Source of the DNA: Nocardia sp. CC227C
GTDB lineage: Bacteria > Actinomycetota > Actinomycetes > Mycobacteriales > Mycobacteriaceae
Reading direction: 5' to 3'
Length of the DNA stretch: 64,000 nucleotides
Assembly: GCF_030767025.1 (NCBI RefSeq)
Contig: NZ_JASITE010000001.1
Span: 434,001 to 498,000 of the forward strand
Shown here: positions 1 to 8,298 of the stretch, in pieces
How the letters are laid out: the number at the start of each line of letters is the position of its first letter
Position numbering within the stretch: position 1 is the stretch's first letter
Notes under the pieces: model-generated
Database searches by the model: none
Told to the model about the DNA's origin: nothing
The model's input: the letters and a program-made list of their open reading frames with translations, nothing else
Position numbers and translations under genes: made by a program

Positions 1-987
1 CCGCACCGGCCAGGATTCGGTCTGCCGCGCGGGAATGGTGCCGTGAGCGACGACAGCGGAGGGCGAGGCGCGCAGCCAGCGGCGGCGGCCGACGCCGAAG
101 CGGTCCAGGCCGCCCAGGTCGGCGGTGAGCACCACCGCGTCGCAGGGCAGGGTGCGGCCGTCGGCGAGCCGGACGGCGTGTGCCCGGCGGCCGCGGTAGT
201 CGATGCCGGTGACCTCGGTGTCCAGTTCCAGGGTGCCACCCGCCGCGGTGAAGGCGCGGGCCAGGGCGTCGGCAATGGCGCGCATCCCGCCCTCCGGGTA
301 GTAGACGCCCAGGCAGGTGTCCATGTACGGAATCGCGCCGTAGACGGCGAGGGCCCGCGCGGGGGCCATCCCCGCGAACAGGGCCTGGAAGCTGAACAGG
401 CGGCTGAGCTGCTCGTCGCCCATGATGCGCCGCACGCGGGGGCCGAGGCGGCCGAACGCGCCGAGGCGCACCAGTTCGGCCAGCGCCGCGCGCTTCTCGG
501 GGATGCGCACCATATCGAGCGGGGAGTCGAAATTGGTGTCCATGAAGGGGCCGAACTCGGCCTCGTAGACCCGGTGCAGCCAGCCGCGCAGTCGCCGGTA
601 GCGCCGGGCGGCGGCGGTGCCGCGCACGCGGGTGACCTCGGCGGCCATGGCGTCCGGATCGGAGTGGACGTCGATGATCGCGTCGTCGGCGAAGCGGGCG
701 CGGTAGGCGGGGGTCACGTCGAGGATGCGCAGCCCGACCGACTCGCGGGTGTGCTCGACCGCCGCGAGCGCCTGGTCGACCAGGTCGGGAACGGTGAGAA
801 TGGTTGCCCCGGAATCGATCTCGTAGTCCGCGCCGCGATAGCGGCCGACCCGTCCGCCCGGGTGGTCGGCCCGCTCCAGCAGCGTCACCTGCCGTCCGGC
901 CCCGGTCAGGTACAGGGCGGCGGCCAGTCCGGCCAGTCCCGCGCCCACCACCACGACCCGATCGGTCGGCCCCGCAACAGTTCTCAT
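1..987 (-). CDS. crtI: Phytoene desaturase CrtI (3' end missing)
   Basis: FAD-dependent carotenoid desaturase, 329 codons visible; the C-terminus lies beyond the left edge. The N-terminus, read on the minus strand from ATG at 987, carries the dinucleotide-binding motif VVVVGAGLAGLAAALYL (about residues 10-26). It is followed by the acidic end of the second strand, LLERADHPGGRVG. The middle has the CrtI-like stretch MGDEQLSRLFSFQALFAG. CrtI enzymes introduce double bonds into phytoene to give lycopene or a related polyene. The gene starts 62 bp after the crtE stop in the same direction, so the two are probably co-transcribed. No phytoene synthase gene is visible; it may follow crtI outside the window. 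Identification as a CrtI-family desaturase is strong; the exact product (number of desaturations) cannot be read. Confidence 0.88.
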   Translation of the reverse strand, partial: MRTVAGPTDRVVVVGAGLAGLAAALYLTGAGRQVTLLERADHPGGRVGRYRGADYEIDSGATILTVPDLVDQALAAVEHTRESVGLRILDVTPAYRARFADDAIIDVHSDPDAMAAEVTRVRGTAAARRYRRLRGWLHRVYEAEFGPFMDTNFDSPLDMVRIPEKRAALAELVRLGAFGRLGPRVRRIMGDEQLSRLFSFQALFAGMAPARALAVYGAIPYMDTCLGVYYPEGGMRAIADALARAFTAAGGTLELDTEVTGIDYRGRRAHAVRLADGRTLPCDAVVLTADLGGLDRFGVGRRRWLRASPSAVVAHGTIPARQTESWPVR

Positions 988-1049
988 TCCACGGCTTTCG
1001 TACTCGTTCGGGCGTCGGTGCTGGTTCGGTGTCGGTGCTGGGTCGGGTG

Positions 1050-2171
1050 TCAGTAGGCGCGCGCCGTCGCGGCCTGCGCCATCTTCCGCAAGTGGGCCTT
1101 GGCCTCGGCGGTGGCGGTGCTGCCGTCGAGGGCGGCGAGGCCGCGCTCGGTGAGGTCGGTGATGCGCCGCTCCACCGCGTCCACCGCGCCGAGATCGGTG
1201 ATGACGGTGCGCAGCCGCGCCACCAGGTCGGCGTCGAGATCCGCGCCGAGGCTCTCGCGCAGCAGCCGGGCCGCCGCCGGATCGGTGGCGTCGGCGCGGG
1301 TCAGGGCCTCGGCGACCAGGACGGTGCGCTTGCCCTCGCGCAGATCGTCGCCGGAGGGTTTGCCGGTGATCGCCGGATCGCCGAAAACCCCGAGCAGGTC
1401 GTCGCGCAGCTGGAAGGCGATGCCGATATCGGTGCCGAATTCGCGGTAGGCCGCGACGAGTTCCGGGTCGGCGTCGGCGAGCGCGGCACCCATGTGCAGG
1501 GGCCGTTCGATGGTGTAAGCGGCGGTTTTGTAGCGGTTGATCCGCAGCGCCGCCGCCACGGATTCGTCCCCCGCGGACTCGCCGTGGATATCGAGCAGTT
1601 GCCCGCCGAGCACCTCGGTGCGCATGGCCGCCCACACCGGTGCGAACCGGGCGCGGGCGGCGGCGTCCAGCCCGGCCTCGTGGGTCATGTCGTCGGCCCA
1701 GGCCAGCGCGAGATCGCCGATCAGAATGGCGACGCTGGTGCCGTAGTGGTCGGCGTCCCCGGCCCATCCGGCGGCGCGGTGCCGCTGCTCGTAGTCGACG
1801 TGCACGGTCGGGAAGCCGCGCCGGGTGCGGGAGGAGTCGATGATGTCGTCGTGGATGAGGGCGCACGCCTGCACCAGTTCCAGCGCCGAGCAGGCGGTGA
1901 GCACCGCCGCCGCGGCCGGTCCGTCGGCGCGCCCGCCCGCCCCGAGCCAGCCGGTCCAGGCGAATGCGGGCCGGGTGCGCTTGCCGCCGCGCAGTACGAA
2001 ATCCGCCAGGGCGCGCGCCGCGTCCACGAATACCGGGCCGAGGGGTTCCACGAGTGGCGCGCGGCTGGCGAAGAAGTCGGTGAGCCGCTCCTCGACGGCT
2101 GCGACCAGCGACCCCGAGCCCGCTGCCGGAAGGGCCGGGTGACGGGTCGGCGTACCGGGTCCGGCGGACAC
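1050..2171 (-). CDS. crtE: Geranylgeranyl/polyprenyl diphosphate synthase
   Basis: Trans-isoprenyl diphosphate synthase of 373 aa that condenses IPP with allylic diphosphates, probably giving GGPP for carotenoids. The GTG start at 2171 is set by an AGGAGG sequence ending 5 nt upstream; an open frame continues far upstream but only through the 23-bp repeat array. The first Asp-rich motif is DDIID (residues 108-112). The second is DDLLG (257-261), where the last Asp is replaced by Gly, followed by GDP and DDLREGKRTVLV; this form is common in actinobacterial IdsA-type enzymes. It lies directly upstream of crtI and divergent from metF. The mycobacterial neighbour of metF is idsA2, so this gene may be the idsA2 ortholog serving carotenoid synthesis. 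Chain length is inferred, not seen. Confidence 0.85.
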   Translation of the reverse strand: MSAGPGTPTRHPALPAAGSGSLVAAVEERLTDFFASRAPLVEPLGPVFVDAARALADFVLRGGKRTRPAFAWTGWLGAGGRADGPAAAAVLTACSALELVQACALIHDDIIDSSRTRRGFPTVHVDYEQRHRAAGWAGDADHYGTSVAILIGDLALAWADDMTHEAGLDAAARARFAPVWAAMRTEVLGGQLLDIHGESAGDESVAAALRINRYKTAAYTIERPLHMGAALADADPELVAAYREFGTDIGIAFQLRDDLLGVFGDPAITGKPSGDDLREGKRTVLVAEALTRADATDPAAARLLRESLGADLDADLVARLRTVITDLGAVDAVERRITDLTERGLAALDGSTATAEAKAHLRKMAQAATARAY

Positions 2172-2385
2172 GGGGGACCTCCTGAGATTCGGTGCTCGGA
2201 TGCCGCGCCGGCAACAGTGTTTCGCCGCCGCGACCGCGGTTCCTCCGCGAGGGGGAGTTCGGGCTCGACTGTACCCAGCGCGAGAACGTGCGTCCGTGGG
2301 CAGGACAGCCGTCGGCCCACGCGCGGCGGGCGCCCGATGCCGCCGCGACCGCCGACGGTCCTCGAGAGCGCCTTCCGCGCGGGTC

Positions 2386-2608
2386 GTGTCGCGTGGTCGT
2401 GGTCGTCCGTGTCGCGTGGTCGTGGTCGTCCGTGTCGCGTGGTCGTGGTCGTCCGTGTCGCGTGGTCGTGGTCGTCCGTGTCGCGTGGTCGTGGTCGTCC
2501 GTGTCGCGTGGTCGTGGTCGTCCGTATCGCGTGGTCGTGGTCGTCGTGCCGTGTGGTCGTGGTCGTCCGTATCGCGTGGCCGCGGTTGTCCGTGTCGCGG
2601 TGACGCCG
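2386..2608. repeat. 23-bp tandem repeat array (about 10 copies)
   Basis: Imperfect tandem repeat with unit starts at 2386, 2409, 2432, 2455, 2478, 2501, 2524, 2546, 2569 and 2592. The core reads GTGTCGCGTGGTCGTGGTCG followed by TCC. The first six copies are essentially identical; later ones carry substitutions (GTATCG) and one 1-bp deletion near 2546. Since 23 is not a multiple of 3, all reading frames cycle and stay open across the array, creating spurious long ORFs on both strands. It sits in the divergent crtE/metF interval. Confidence 0.95.
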
Positions 2609-2955
2609 AGCTGTCGTCGAGGAGGTGACCGCGTCGACGCGCCCGCGGCTCAGTTGTCGTGGAAGTGTCGCCCGCAGCGGCCGGACGGACCGCTGTGGTG
2701 ACGTCGGGGTGTCCCAACCGTCGCTCGCCACGGTTTGACGCGGCGGGTGTGTCCGCCGCTGCCCTTCGGTTCTCGGTGGGGAGCGCCGCGGTTCGCCCGG
2801 TGCCGATTCCGGTCAGGATGCCGACTGGTTTCGATTCTTGGGGATGTCCGATGGGTGAGACAAGCGTCTCGTTTCTCGGACAGGTCGGGCCGTCTGCGCG
2901 GGTCGCGACGATCACGGTGGTGCGGGCGGCGGTCGGGTGCGGGTGTCGCGCCCCC

Positions 2956-2967
2956 TACACTGGGGCC
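2956..2967 (+). promoter_or_regulatory. metF -10 box, leaderless promoter
   Basis: TACACT at 2956-2961 matches the actinobacterial TANNNT -10 element and ends 6 nt before the metF GTG (2968). There is no Shine-Dalgarno sequence between them, so transcription probably starts at the GTG itself. Confidence 0.6.
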
Positions 2968-3966
2968 GTGAGTTTCGACGATGTACGGGGAGCCTCGACC
3001 CCTGGCCGAGTTTCCCGCACGCCGCAGGTTTCCGGAACTCCATCGGTCGTGCAGCACCTGGGGCCCCGGCCGGACGGGTCGATTCCGTTCTCGGTGGAGT
3101 TCAATCCGCCACGTGACGCGGCCGGGGAGGCGCGGCTGTGGCGGGCGGCGCGGGAGTTCGAGCGGCTGCATCCGGCCTTCGTGTCCATGACCTACGGCGC
3201 GGGCGGGTCCACCCGCGATCGCACCATTCGGGTGACGGGGCAGCTGGCGCGGGAGACGACGCTGCTCACCGTGGCGCATCTGACCGCCGTCGACCACAGC
3301 GTCGCCGAGCTGCGCTCCATCGTCGGCGCGTACGCCGATTGCGGTATCCGCAATCTGCTGGTGCTGCGCGGCGATCCGCCGGGCGATCCGCTCGGCGAGT
3401 GGGTGAAGCACCCCGACGGCGTCGAGTACGCCGAGGAACTGGTGCGCATGGTGCGCGACCTGGGCGATTTCCACGTGGGCGTCGCCTCGTTCCCGCAGGG
3501 GCATCCGCGGTCGGCCGACCTGGACTCCGATACCCGCTACCTGCTGGCGAAACTGCGTGCGGGCGCGGAATATTCGATCACCCAGATGTTCTTCGACGTC
3601 GAGCACTATCTGCGGCTGCGCGATCGCGCGGTGGCGGCCGATCCGGAACAGGGCGCCAAGCCGATCATTCCGGAGCTCATGCCGATCACCTCGCTGCGCA
3701 CCGTGCAGCGGGCCGAGGAGTTGTCCGGCCGCCGACTGCCCGCCGCGGTGATGGAACGCCTGCACAAGGCCGCGGGCGACGGTCCCGAGGAGAACCGCGC
3801 GGCCGTGCGCGCCGCCGGTATCGAGATCGCCACCGAAATGGCGCAGCGGCTCATCGACGAGGGCGCGCCCTGCCTGCACTTCATTACGCTGAACTTCGCC
3901 AAGGCCACCGGCGAGGTGCTGTCCAACCTCGGCTACACGGTCACCCCCGCACCGGTTCGCGCCTGA
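2968..3966 (+). CDS. metF: 5,10-methylenetetrahydrofolate reductase
   Basis: Cytosolic FAD enzyme of 332 aa reducing 5,10-methylene-THF to 5-methyl-THF for methionine synthesis. Family features seen: the N-terminal FSVEFNPPRD strand, the substrate loop SMTYGAGGSTRDRTI, NLLVLRGDPPGD, the Q-containing ITQMFFDVEHY and GAPCLHFITLNFAKAT near the C-terminus. The length is near 300 aa as in other MetF proteins, with a short N-terminal extension. I chose the GTG at 2968 because a TACACT box 6 nt upstream predicts a leaderless mRNA; further upstream the frame is open but has no homology. The gene points away from crtE and is followed by a secreted protein gene on the same strand. The same metF/idsA2 adjacency exists in mycobacteria. 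Confidence 0.9.
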   Translation: MSFDDVRGASTPGRVSRTPQVSGTPSVVQHLGPRPDGSIPFSVEFNPPRDAAGEARLWRAAREFERLHPAFVSMTYGAGGSTRDRTIRVTGQLARETTLLTVAHLTAVDHSVAELRSIVGAYADCGIRNLLVLRGDPPGDPLGEWVKHPDGVEYAEELVRMVRDLGDFHVGVASFPQGHPRSADLDSDTRYLLAKLRAGAEYSITQMFFDVEHYLRLRDRAVAADPEQGAKPIIPELMPITSLRTVQRAEELSGRRLPAAVMERLHKAAGDGPEENRAAVRAAGIEIATEMAQRLIDEGAPCLHFITLNFAKATGEVLSNLGYTVTPAPVRA

Positions 3967-4045
3967 CCGCGCCGGGTGAAATGCCCGGAATGTACTGGTC
4001 ACGGGAGTAGTGTCCCTCCTCGACCGCGACTCCGAGGAGACAGAC

Positions 4046-4765
4046 ATGATTGTGTTTCACAACCTCGTCCGAGTGGTGGGCGCACTGAGCGCCTGCGCGG
4101 TCCTCGCGGGCCCCGCGACCGCCGCCCCGCACGCGAGCGCACCGGAGGCGGCGACCGGCGAAGCCGGCGCGATCATCGCCCGTGCCATGGAGACGGCGGC
4201 CCCCGGGGATTGGCTCAGCGCCTACGGTCGATCCGTCGAACGCCTGGAAGAGCTGGGCGTGCAGCCGTTCCTCTACCCGACGGCCGCGCCCTTCTGCCTG
4301 AACTCCACCACCTTGGGCCTGGCTCCCGCGCTGGCCGGGGCGATCCCCGGCCCGTGGCCCAGATTCGCCAGAGACATTCCCGGACTCGACCTCTCGGCCG
4401 TGAAGGCCGGCCAGACCATGTTCGCCTTCGTCCCCTACGGCCTGGCCGCCGACGGCGCGGACACCTCCGGCATGCAGGTGGTGTGGCTCAATGCCGACAC
4501 CGGACGATCCGGCGTCACGCCCATGGGTTCGCTGTCCCAGGTCGTGAGTTCCATGATCCCGCCGCAGGTGCCGGCCGAACTGCGCCCGATGGTGGAGCGC
4601 GCGGTCGCCGACTTCTTCCTCGCCGCCCTGCCCCGCGGCGGCGTCCGTGCCGTCCCCGTCGACACCGGATCCGGCACCGTGCTGGCCGCCGTCTTCGGCG
4701 TGGTCCGCAACGGCGCGGCCTCCTGCTTCTTCCTGCCCACGGTGGGTATCACCGAGGTGCCCTGA
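4046..4765 (+). CDS. Secreted hypothetical protein
   Basis: 239-aa exported protein of unknown function. The ATG at 4046 is preceded by GAGGAG with 6 nt spacing. The N-terminus MIVFHNLVRVVGALSACAVL followed by AGPATAAPHASA looks like a Sec signal peptide cleaved near residue 27. The mature part has few cysteines (FCLNST, SCFFLP near the end, which could form a disulfide) and is rich in Ala, Gly and Pro. I recognise no domain; it resembles the many small secreted proteins of Nocardia and Rhodococcus. It follows metF by 79 bp on the same strand but probably has its own promoter. Confidence is high that it is a gene and low for any role. Confidence 0.75.
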   Translation: MIVFHNLVRVVGALSACAVLAGPATAAPHASAPEAATGEAGAIIARAMETAAPGDWLSAYGRSVERLEELGVQPFLYPTAAPFCLNSTTLGLAPALAGAIPGPWPRFARDIPGLDLSAVKAGQTMFAFVPYGLAADGADTSGMQVVWLNADTGRSGVTPMGSLSQVVSSMIPPQVPAELRPMVERAVADFFLAALPRGGVRAVPVDTGSGTVLAAVFGVVRNGAASCFFLPTVGITEVP

Positions 4766-4894
4766 CATCCGCACGGGTCGCGGCGGGCACTCTCCGCGCC
4801 CGGTCATGAGGCGCTGCCGGGTCGGCGGGGAGGGCACGTCCGAAAACCCATCGGGGAGAACGACGCTGACGGATGCGCGACCCATCTCTGGTCC

Positions 4895-4978
4895 GGGGGA
4901 ACGCGTCGGGCGGCGGCGGTGCGGGGGAACGCGTCGGGCGGCGGTGGTGCGGGGGAACGCGTCGGGCGGCGGTGGACG
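4895..4978. repeat. 28-bp tandem repeat, 3 copies
   Basis: Three near-identical units begin at 4895, 4923 and 4951 with the core GGGGGAACGCGTCGGGCGGC followed by GG(C/T)GGTGC. They lie between the convergent ends of the secreted protein gene and the glycosyltransferase gene, in a gap (4766-5097) that holds no other recognisable feature. Confidence 0.9.
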
Positions 4979-5097
4979 GCGGATGCAGCGTGGTACCGGC
5001 CGTCTCTGCCGGATATGGCTGGTTTTCGTGTGCCGATCCGCTCTCGTGTGCCTGGCACCGCGGCGGCTCGTGCGCGGTGGTGTCTCGCTCCCGCCGG

Positions 5098-6387
5098 TCA
5101 ACCGTGGACGCCGCGGTTCTTCCAGGTCAGCGTGCCCGCGCGGTGTGCGCGATGGGAACGCCGGGACAGTCGCAGGTAGGCGGCGACGGAGAGCGGATGC
5201 GCCAGCGCCGCAAGGATATCGGTGCCGGTGAGGGTGCGGCGCTCGGTGGCGCGGGCCAGCAGGCGGGCGGTGACGGCGGCCGCGTAGCCCAGCAGTCCGG
5301 TGCGGCGCAGGCGATCCCGGCCTGTGACCGCGGCCAGCGGCGGAACCCAGTAGGCGAGGGCCGCGAGGCCCGCGACGGCGGCACTGCCGGTGGGGCCGCC
5401 GTAGGCCGACCACAGCCAGCGGGTGTAGCCGGATTCGAGTTCGGCCGCGTCGCGGTACATTCGGGTGCCGGCGAGGCGTCCGGCGGCCGCCAGCACGGTG
5501 CGGTGGCCCGCCCGGCGCAGGGCGCGGGCGATGGCCAGATCCTCGGTGATCTCGGCCGCGACCGCCGCGTGCCCGCCGATCTCCCGATAGGCGGCGGCGT
5601 CGAAGACCAGGAACTGGCCGCAGGCCACCGCCATGGACGGGCGGCGGGTGCGGTCGGCCACGGCAATGGGCAGCGTACTGGCCCACGACCAGGCCAGCAG
5701 CGGCTGTACCAGCAGTTCGGCGGGGGATTCGGCGCGCTGCTCGGGCCACGCGCAGAGCAATCCGGCACGGCGGCGACGCAGCTCGGTGACCGCGGCGGCC
5801 AGCGCCCCGGGGGCCAGCCGGACGTCGGCATCCAGGAAGACGAGCGCGGTGGACTCCGTCGGCGCCGCCAATGCGGCCAGCGCGGCACACGCCGCCGTCT
5901 TCCCGGTCCAGCCCGCACGCGGCTCGGAGTGATTGCGCGCCAGCGTGAACCGATCGTCATCGGCAACGGCCTCGGCCACCGCCTCGTAGGTGCCGTCGGT
6001 GGAGTCGTCGTCCAGAACGAACACCCGTAGCCGCGGAACCCCCTGCTGCGCACGCAGATCCGCGATGAGCGCGGGCACCCGATCGACCTCGTCGCGGGCC
6101 GGGACGCACACCGTGACCGGCTCGATCACACTCTGCCCCGCCCGCAGCCCCGGCACGGTGAGCCGATTGACCAGCGCGACGGCGGCCCCGGCCACCGCGA
6201 TCGCGGCCCCGGCGCGCACCGAGCGCTCGCTGGCACGCGTAGACCATCGCCCGGCGCGCACCGAGCGCTCGCTGGCGCGCGTAGACCATCGCCCGGCGCG
6301 CACCAGCCGCTCGTCGGTACGCACCGCACCAGGTTCTGGGCGGTGTGCATTCAATACGCGGTGTGCATCGAATACGCTGCGGCGCAA
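5098..6387 (-). CDS. GT2-family glycosyltransferase (CrtQ/HpnB-like)
   Basis: Membrane glycosyltransferase of the GT-A fold, up to 429 aa. Seen: VTVCVPARDE (nucleotide-sugar strand), FVLDDDSTDGTYEAV, LVFLDADVRLAPGAL (DxD-like metal site), the acceptor region EITEDLAIARALRRAG and hydrophobic C-terminal segments ending near RLSRRSHRAHRAG. Such enzymes lie in carotenoid or hopanoid clusters; here the neighbours suggest it glycosylates a carotenoid, which is inference. The start is unclear. The longest frame begins at a TTG (6387) and includes three copies of a 14-residue repeat (VRAGRWSTRASERS) before the first TM segment. GTG at 6324 or a later GTG just before RAGAAIAVAGAA are alternatives; none has a good Shine-Dalgarno sequence. 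It follows the LppM-like gene by 12 bp. Confidence 0.75.
   Translation of the reverse strand: MRRSVFDAHRVLNAHRPEPGAVRTDERLVRAGRWSTRASERSVRAGRWSTRASERSVRAGAAIAVAGAAVALVNRLTVPGLRAGQSVIEPVTVCVPARDEVDRVPALIADLRAQQGVPRLRVFVLDDDSTDGTYEAVAEAVADDDRFTLARNHSEPRAGWTGKTAACAALAALAAPTESTALVFLDADVRLAPGALAAAVTELRRRRAGLLCAWPEQRAESPAELLVQPLLAWSWASTLPIAVADRTRRPSMAVACGQFLVFDAAAYREIGGHAAVAAEITEDLAIARALRRAGHRTVLAAAGRLAGTRMYRDAAELESGYTRWLWSAYGGPTGSAAVAGLAALAYWVPPLAAVTGRDRLRRTGLLGYAAAVTARLLARATERRTLTGTDILAALAHPLSVAAYLRLSRRSHRAHRAGTLTWKNRGVHG
6211..6310. repeat. 42-bp in-frame repeat in glycosyltransferase N-terminus
   Basis: Units begin at 6211, 6253 and 6295 (the third partial and diverged). The core on the plus strand is GCGCGCACCGAGCGCTCGCT. 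Being 42 bp it keeps frame and adds 14 residues per copy ahead of the first membrane segment of the glycosyltransferase. Confidence 0.9.
6343..6378. repeat. 18-bp direct repeat pair
   Basis: GTGTGCATTCAATACGCG (6343-6360) is followed immediately by a copy differing at 3 of 18 positions (6361-6378). It lies just upstream of, or inside, the uncertain glycosyltransferase start and 22 bp from the LppM-like stop. Its two AATACG cores are locally AT-rich, so a tandem protein-binding site is possible. Confidence 0.7.
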
Positions 6388-6399
6388 GTCTGTTCGTCT

Positions 6400-7179
6400 C
6401 TACTCCGCGGGCGGGCGCGGCCCGCGGCCGGGGCGGATCCAGCGGGCGGCGCGGACGTACTCGGGGGCGTCGGGGTTGCGGTTCATATAGGCCAGCACCG
6501 CCACGATGGCGGCCACGGCCAGGGTGATGCCGCCGACGATGCCCGCCCAGCCCGCGAAGGAGCGGGTATTGGGGTCGGCGTAGCCGACCTCGGCGCGCAG
6601 GGTGGACACGTCACCGGCGGGCAGCTTCCAGGTGACCACCGAATCGCCCTCGCGGGTGCCGTTGGTGGTGCCGACGCGGGCCGGAAAGGCCACGGTGAAC
6701 TGCACATCCGACCCGTGCGGCGGCAGGCTGCCCAGATCGACCCGGCCGGTGAGGGTGACCAGGTCGCCGAGCCGGTTGAAGGCGAGGGTGAACATGCCCT
6801 GGGTCTGATCGGACAGCGCGCTGAGCTGCTGCACCTCACCGAAGGTCAGATCCTCGAAGTACACCTGGCTGCCGACATAGCCGTCCTGCGAATAGGACTC
6901 GACCCGCACCTTGTCGGCGAGCGGCTCGGGCGCCCTCAGCTGCGGACCCTTGTCGTCCTCGGTCTGCGGCACGGCGGCGGCGACGATCCGCCCGGAGACG
7001 CGGTCGTTGGACGACACGCCCATGGACGCCTGCACCCGCAGGCAGCCGGAGAGCAGCGGCAGCAGCAGCGCCGCGAACAGCAGGACGGCAGCCACCCGGG
7101 CCGCACGGCGCGGTCGCCGCGCGGTCGGCGCGGGTTCGAGCGGGTCGGCTGCGATGGCGGTCTTCGGACTCGGCTGCAC
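6400..7179 (-). CDS. LppM-like lipoprotein
   Basis: 259-aa lipoprotein. The N-terminus has a hydrophobic stretch RVAAVLLFAALLLPLL and a lipobox LSGC with the modified cysteine at residue 46. The family region LRVQASMGVSSNDRVSGR, the FNRLGDLVTLTGRVDLG motif and a single TM helix near the C-terminus (WAGIVGGITLAVAAIVAVLAY) match LppM (Rv2171). LppM binds lipids of the envelope and affects surface display and phagosome maturation in M. tuberculosis. The start is GTG 7179, 3 nt downstream of the preceding stop, so it is translated with the carotenoid membrane gene. Genes flanking it (GNAT, metF) also flank lppM in mycobacteria. Confidence 0.82.
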   Translation of the reverse strand: MQPSPKTAIAADPLEPAPTARRPRRAARVAAVLLFAALLLPLLSGCLRVQASMGVSSNDRVSGRIVAAAVPQTEDDKGPQLRAPEPLADKVRVESYSQDGYVGSQVYFEDLTFGEVQQLSALSDQTQGMFTLAFNRLGDLVTLTGRVDLGSLPPHGSDVQFTVAFPARVGTTNGTREGDSVVTWKLPAGDVSTLRAEVGYADPNTRSFAGWAGIVGGITLAVAAIVAVLAYMNRNPDAPEYVRAARWIRPGRGPRPPAE

Positions 7180-7182
7180 GGC

Positions 7183-8298
7183 TCACATCGTGCCATGACG
7201 CACGGGCCACAGCGTGATTCGACGGGCGGACAATGCCCGCACCAGCGGAATCCCCAACACCCCGAGCCCCACCACCCCGTAGACCGCCGACACCGGCAGC
7301 CCCAGGAACACCGCGTGCGCCAGCGCCGAACCGAACCAGGTCCACAGGAATACGGCCACCGGCACCGCCACATCCCCGGAACGGACCGCCGCGACCGGGA
7401 CCGCGCCGGGCCGATGACGGGTGGGGACCGGTTGCTCGATCGCGTGGGCGGTCGACGGCTCGGTCCGGTCGTGCCCGGCGGCGGGGGCGACCGCCGTGTC
7501 CGGCTCGGCGTCGGGGGTGAACGGTTGCCCGGTCGTGCCCGATTCGGCGGGTGCTTCCCCGTGTTTCGGCGAGATACGGTCCCAGGCCGCCAGTAGTCCG
7601 GCCATCACCAGGCCGACGGCGAACCAGCCGAGGTAGTTGGTCAGCGGAATCTCCGGGAGGCCGGGCAGGCCCGGCCAGGGCGAGCACCAGGTCCACTGCC
7701 CGTCCGCCACCATCTGCGGATCCAGGAACAGATCCCAGCCGACCGCGCCCGCGGCCGTCATCGTCACCCGCGTCACCGTGCGCGAGTACAACTGTCCCGC
7801 GACGATCCACACCGGGTAGAGGCCGCCGGTCCAGGCCAGCGCCACCACCAGCGGCACCCCCGCCACCGACGGCCCGATCCGCCCGCTCGCGTAGTCGTAG
7901 CAGCCGAACGGGAATCCCGTTGCCGTGCCCACCATCTCGGCCAGCAGCCCGACCCCGGACACGATCACCAGCACCCCGGCCGCCCACCGGACACCCCGCG
8001 TCCGCGCGGCATGTGTCAAAGCCGTTGCCGCGGACAGCAGCACCACCGCCACGGTCACCCGATCCCGCGCCACACCGGTTGTCAGCGGATACAGGATCTG
8101 CACCGCCACCAGCAGTACCGCCGGAACCACCGCCACCGGCCCGCGCGCACCCCCCGATGAGCCGGCGCTCCCCACCCCGACTCGCCCGGTCGCACCGCCG
8201 GGACGAACGCTGAGGGGGAACCGGTGGCGGCATCGCCCGAGAGCGGCCCGCCACCGGTTCCCGCTCGCGGGGGTGGCGGGGTCGGCGGGGGTGGTCAT
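7183..8298 (-). CDS. Carotenoid biosynthesis membrane protein (Caroten_synth / CruF-like)
   Basis: 371-aa polytopic membrane protein. The start ATG (8298) overlaps the stop of the flavoprotein gene (ATGA), showing an operon. Seen: about seven hydrophobic segments and the family signatures GFPFGCYDYASGRIGPSVAGVP, WTGGLYPVW, GWDLFLDPQMV and PLTNYLGW. These are typical of the carotenoid biosynthesis protein family that includes the 1',2'-hydratase CruF. A Pro/Glu/Thr-rich loop of about 60 residues (PKHGEAPAES to RHRPGAVP) is inserted before the last membrane segments. Its role here is likely end-group hydration or modification before glycosylation; the exact reaction is inferred. Confidence 0.75.
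   Translation of the reverse strand: MTTPADPATPASGNRWRAALGRCRHRFPLSVRPGGATGRVGVGSAGSSGGARGPVAVVPAVLLVAVQILYPLTTGVARDRVTVAVVLLSAATALTHAARTRGVRWAAGVLVIVSGVGLLAEMVGTATGFPFGCYDYASGRIGPSVAGVPLVVALAWTGGLYPVWIVAGQLYSRTVTRVTMTAAGAVGWDLFLDPQMVADGQWTWCSPWPGLPGLPEIPLTNYLGWFAVGLVMAGLLAAWDRISPKHGEAPAESGTTGQPFTPDAEPDTAVAPAAGHDRTEPSTAHAIEQPVPTRHRPGAVPVAAVRSGDVAVPVAVFLWTWFGSALAHAVFLGLPVSAVYGVVGLGVLGIPLVRALSARRITLWPVRHGTM

Larger units (their letters stand above)
2172..2967. other. Divergent crtE/metF intergenic region without a gene
   Basis: About 800 bp separating the crtE and metF starts. It holds the 23-bp repeat array (2386-2608), a short inverted repeat GAGAC-AAGC-GTCTC (2857-2870) that could be an operator, and the metF promoter at its right end. 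I see no convincing coding sequence: the open frames here either run through the repeats or are upstream extensions of metF with no family similarity. Confidence 0.6.

Noticed and set aside
2386..2608. CRISPR array
   Set aside because: Repeats are contiguous with no spacers, and no cas gene is nearby.
2391..2700. Several long open frames on both strands through the 23-bp array (Val/Arg/Trp/Ser repeats)
   Set aside because: The 23-bp unit has no stop in any frame, so open frames are automatic; they lack homology, ribosome sites and normal composition.
2857..2870. GAGAC-AAGC-GTCTC as a firm TetR operator
   Set aside because: Only a 5-bp inverted repeat; no regulator gene is adjacent, so it is mentioned only as a possibility.
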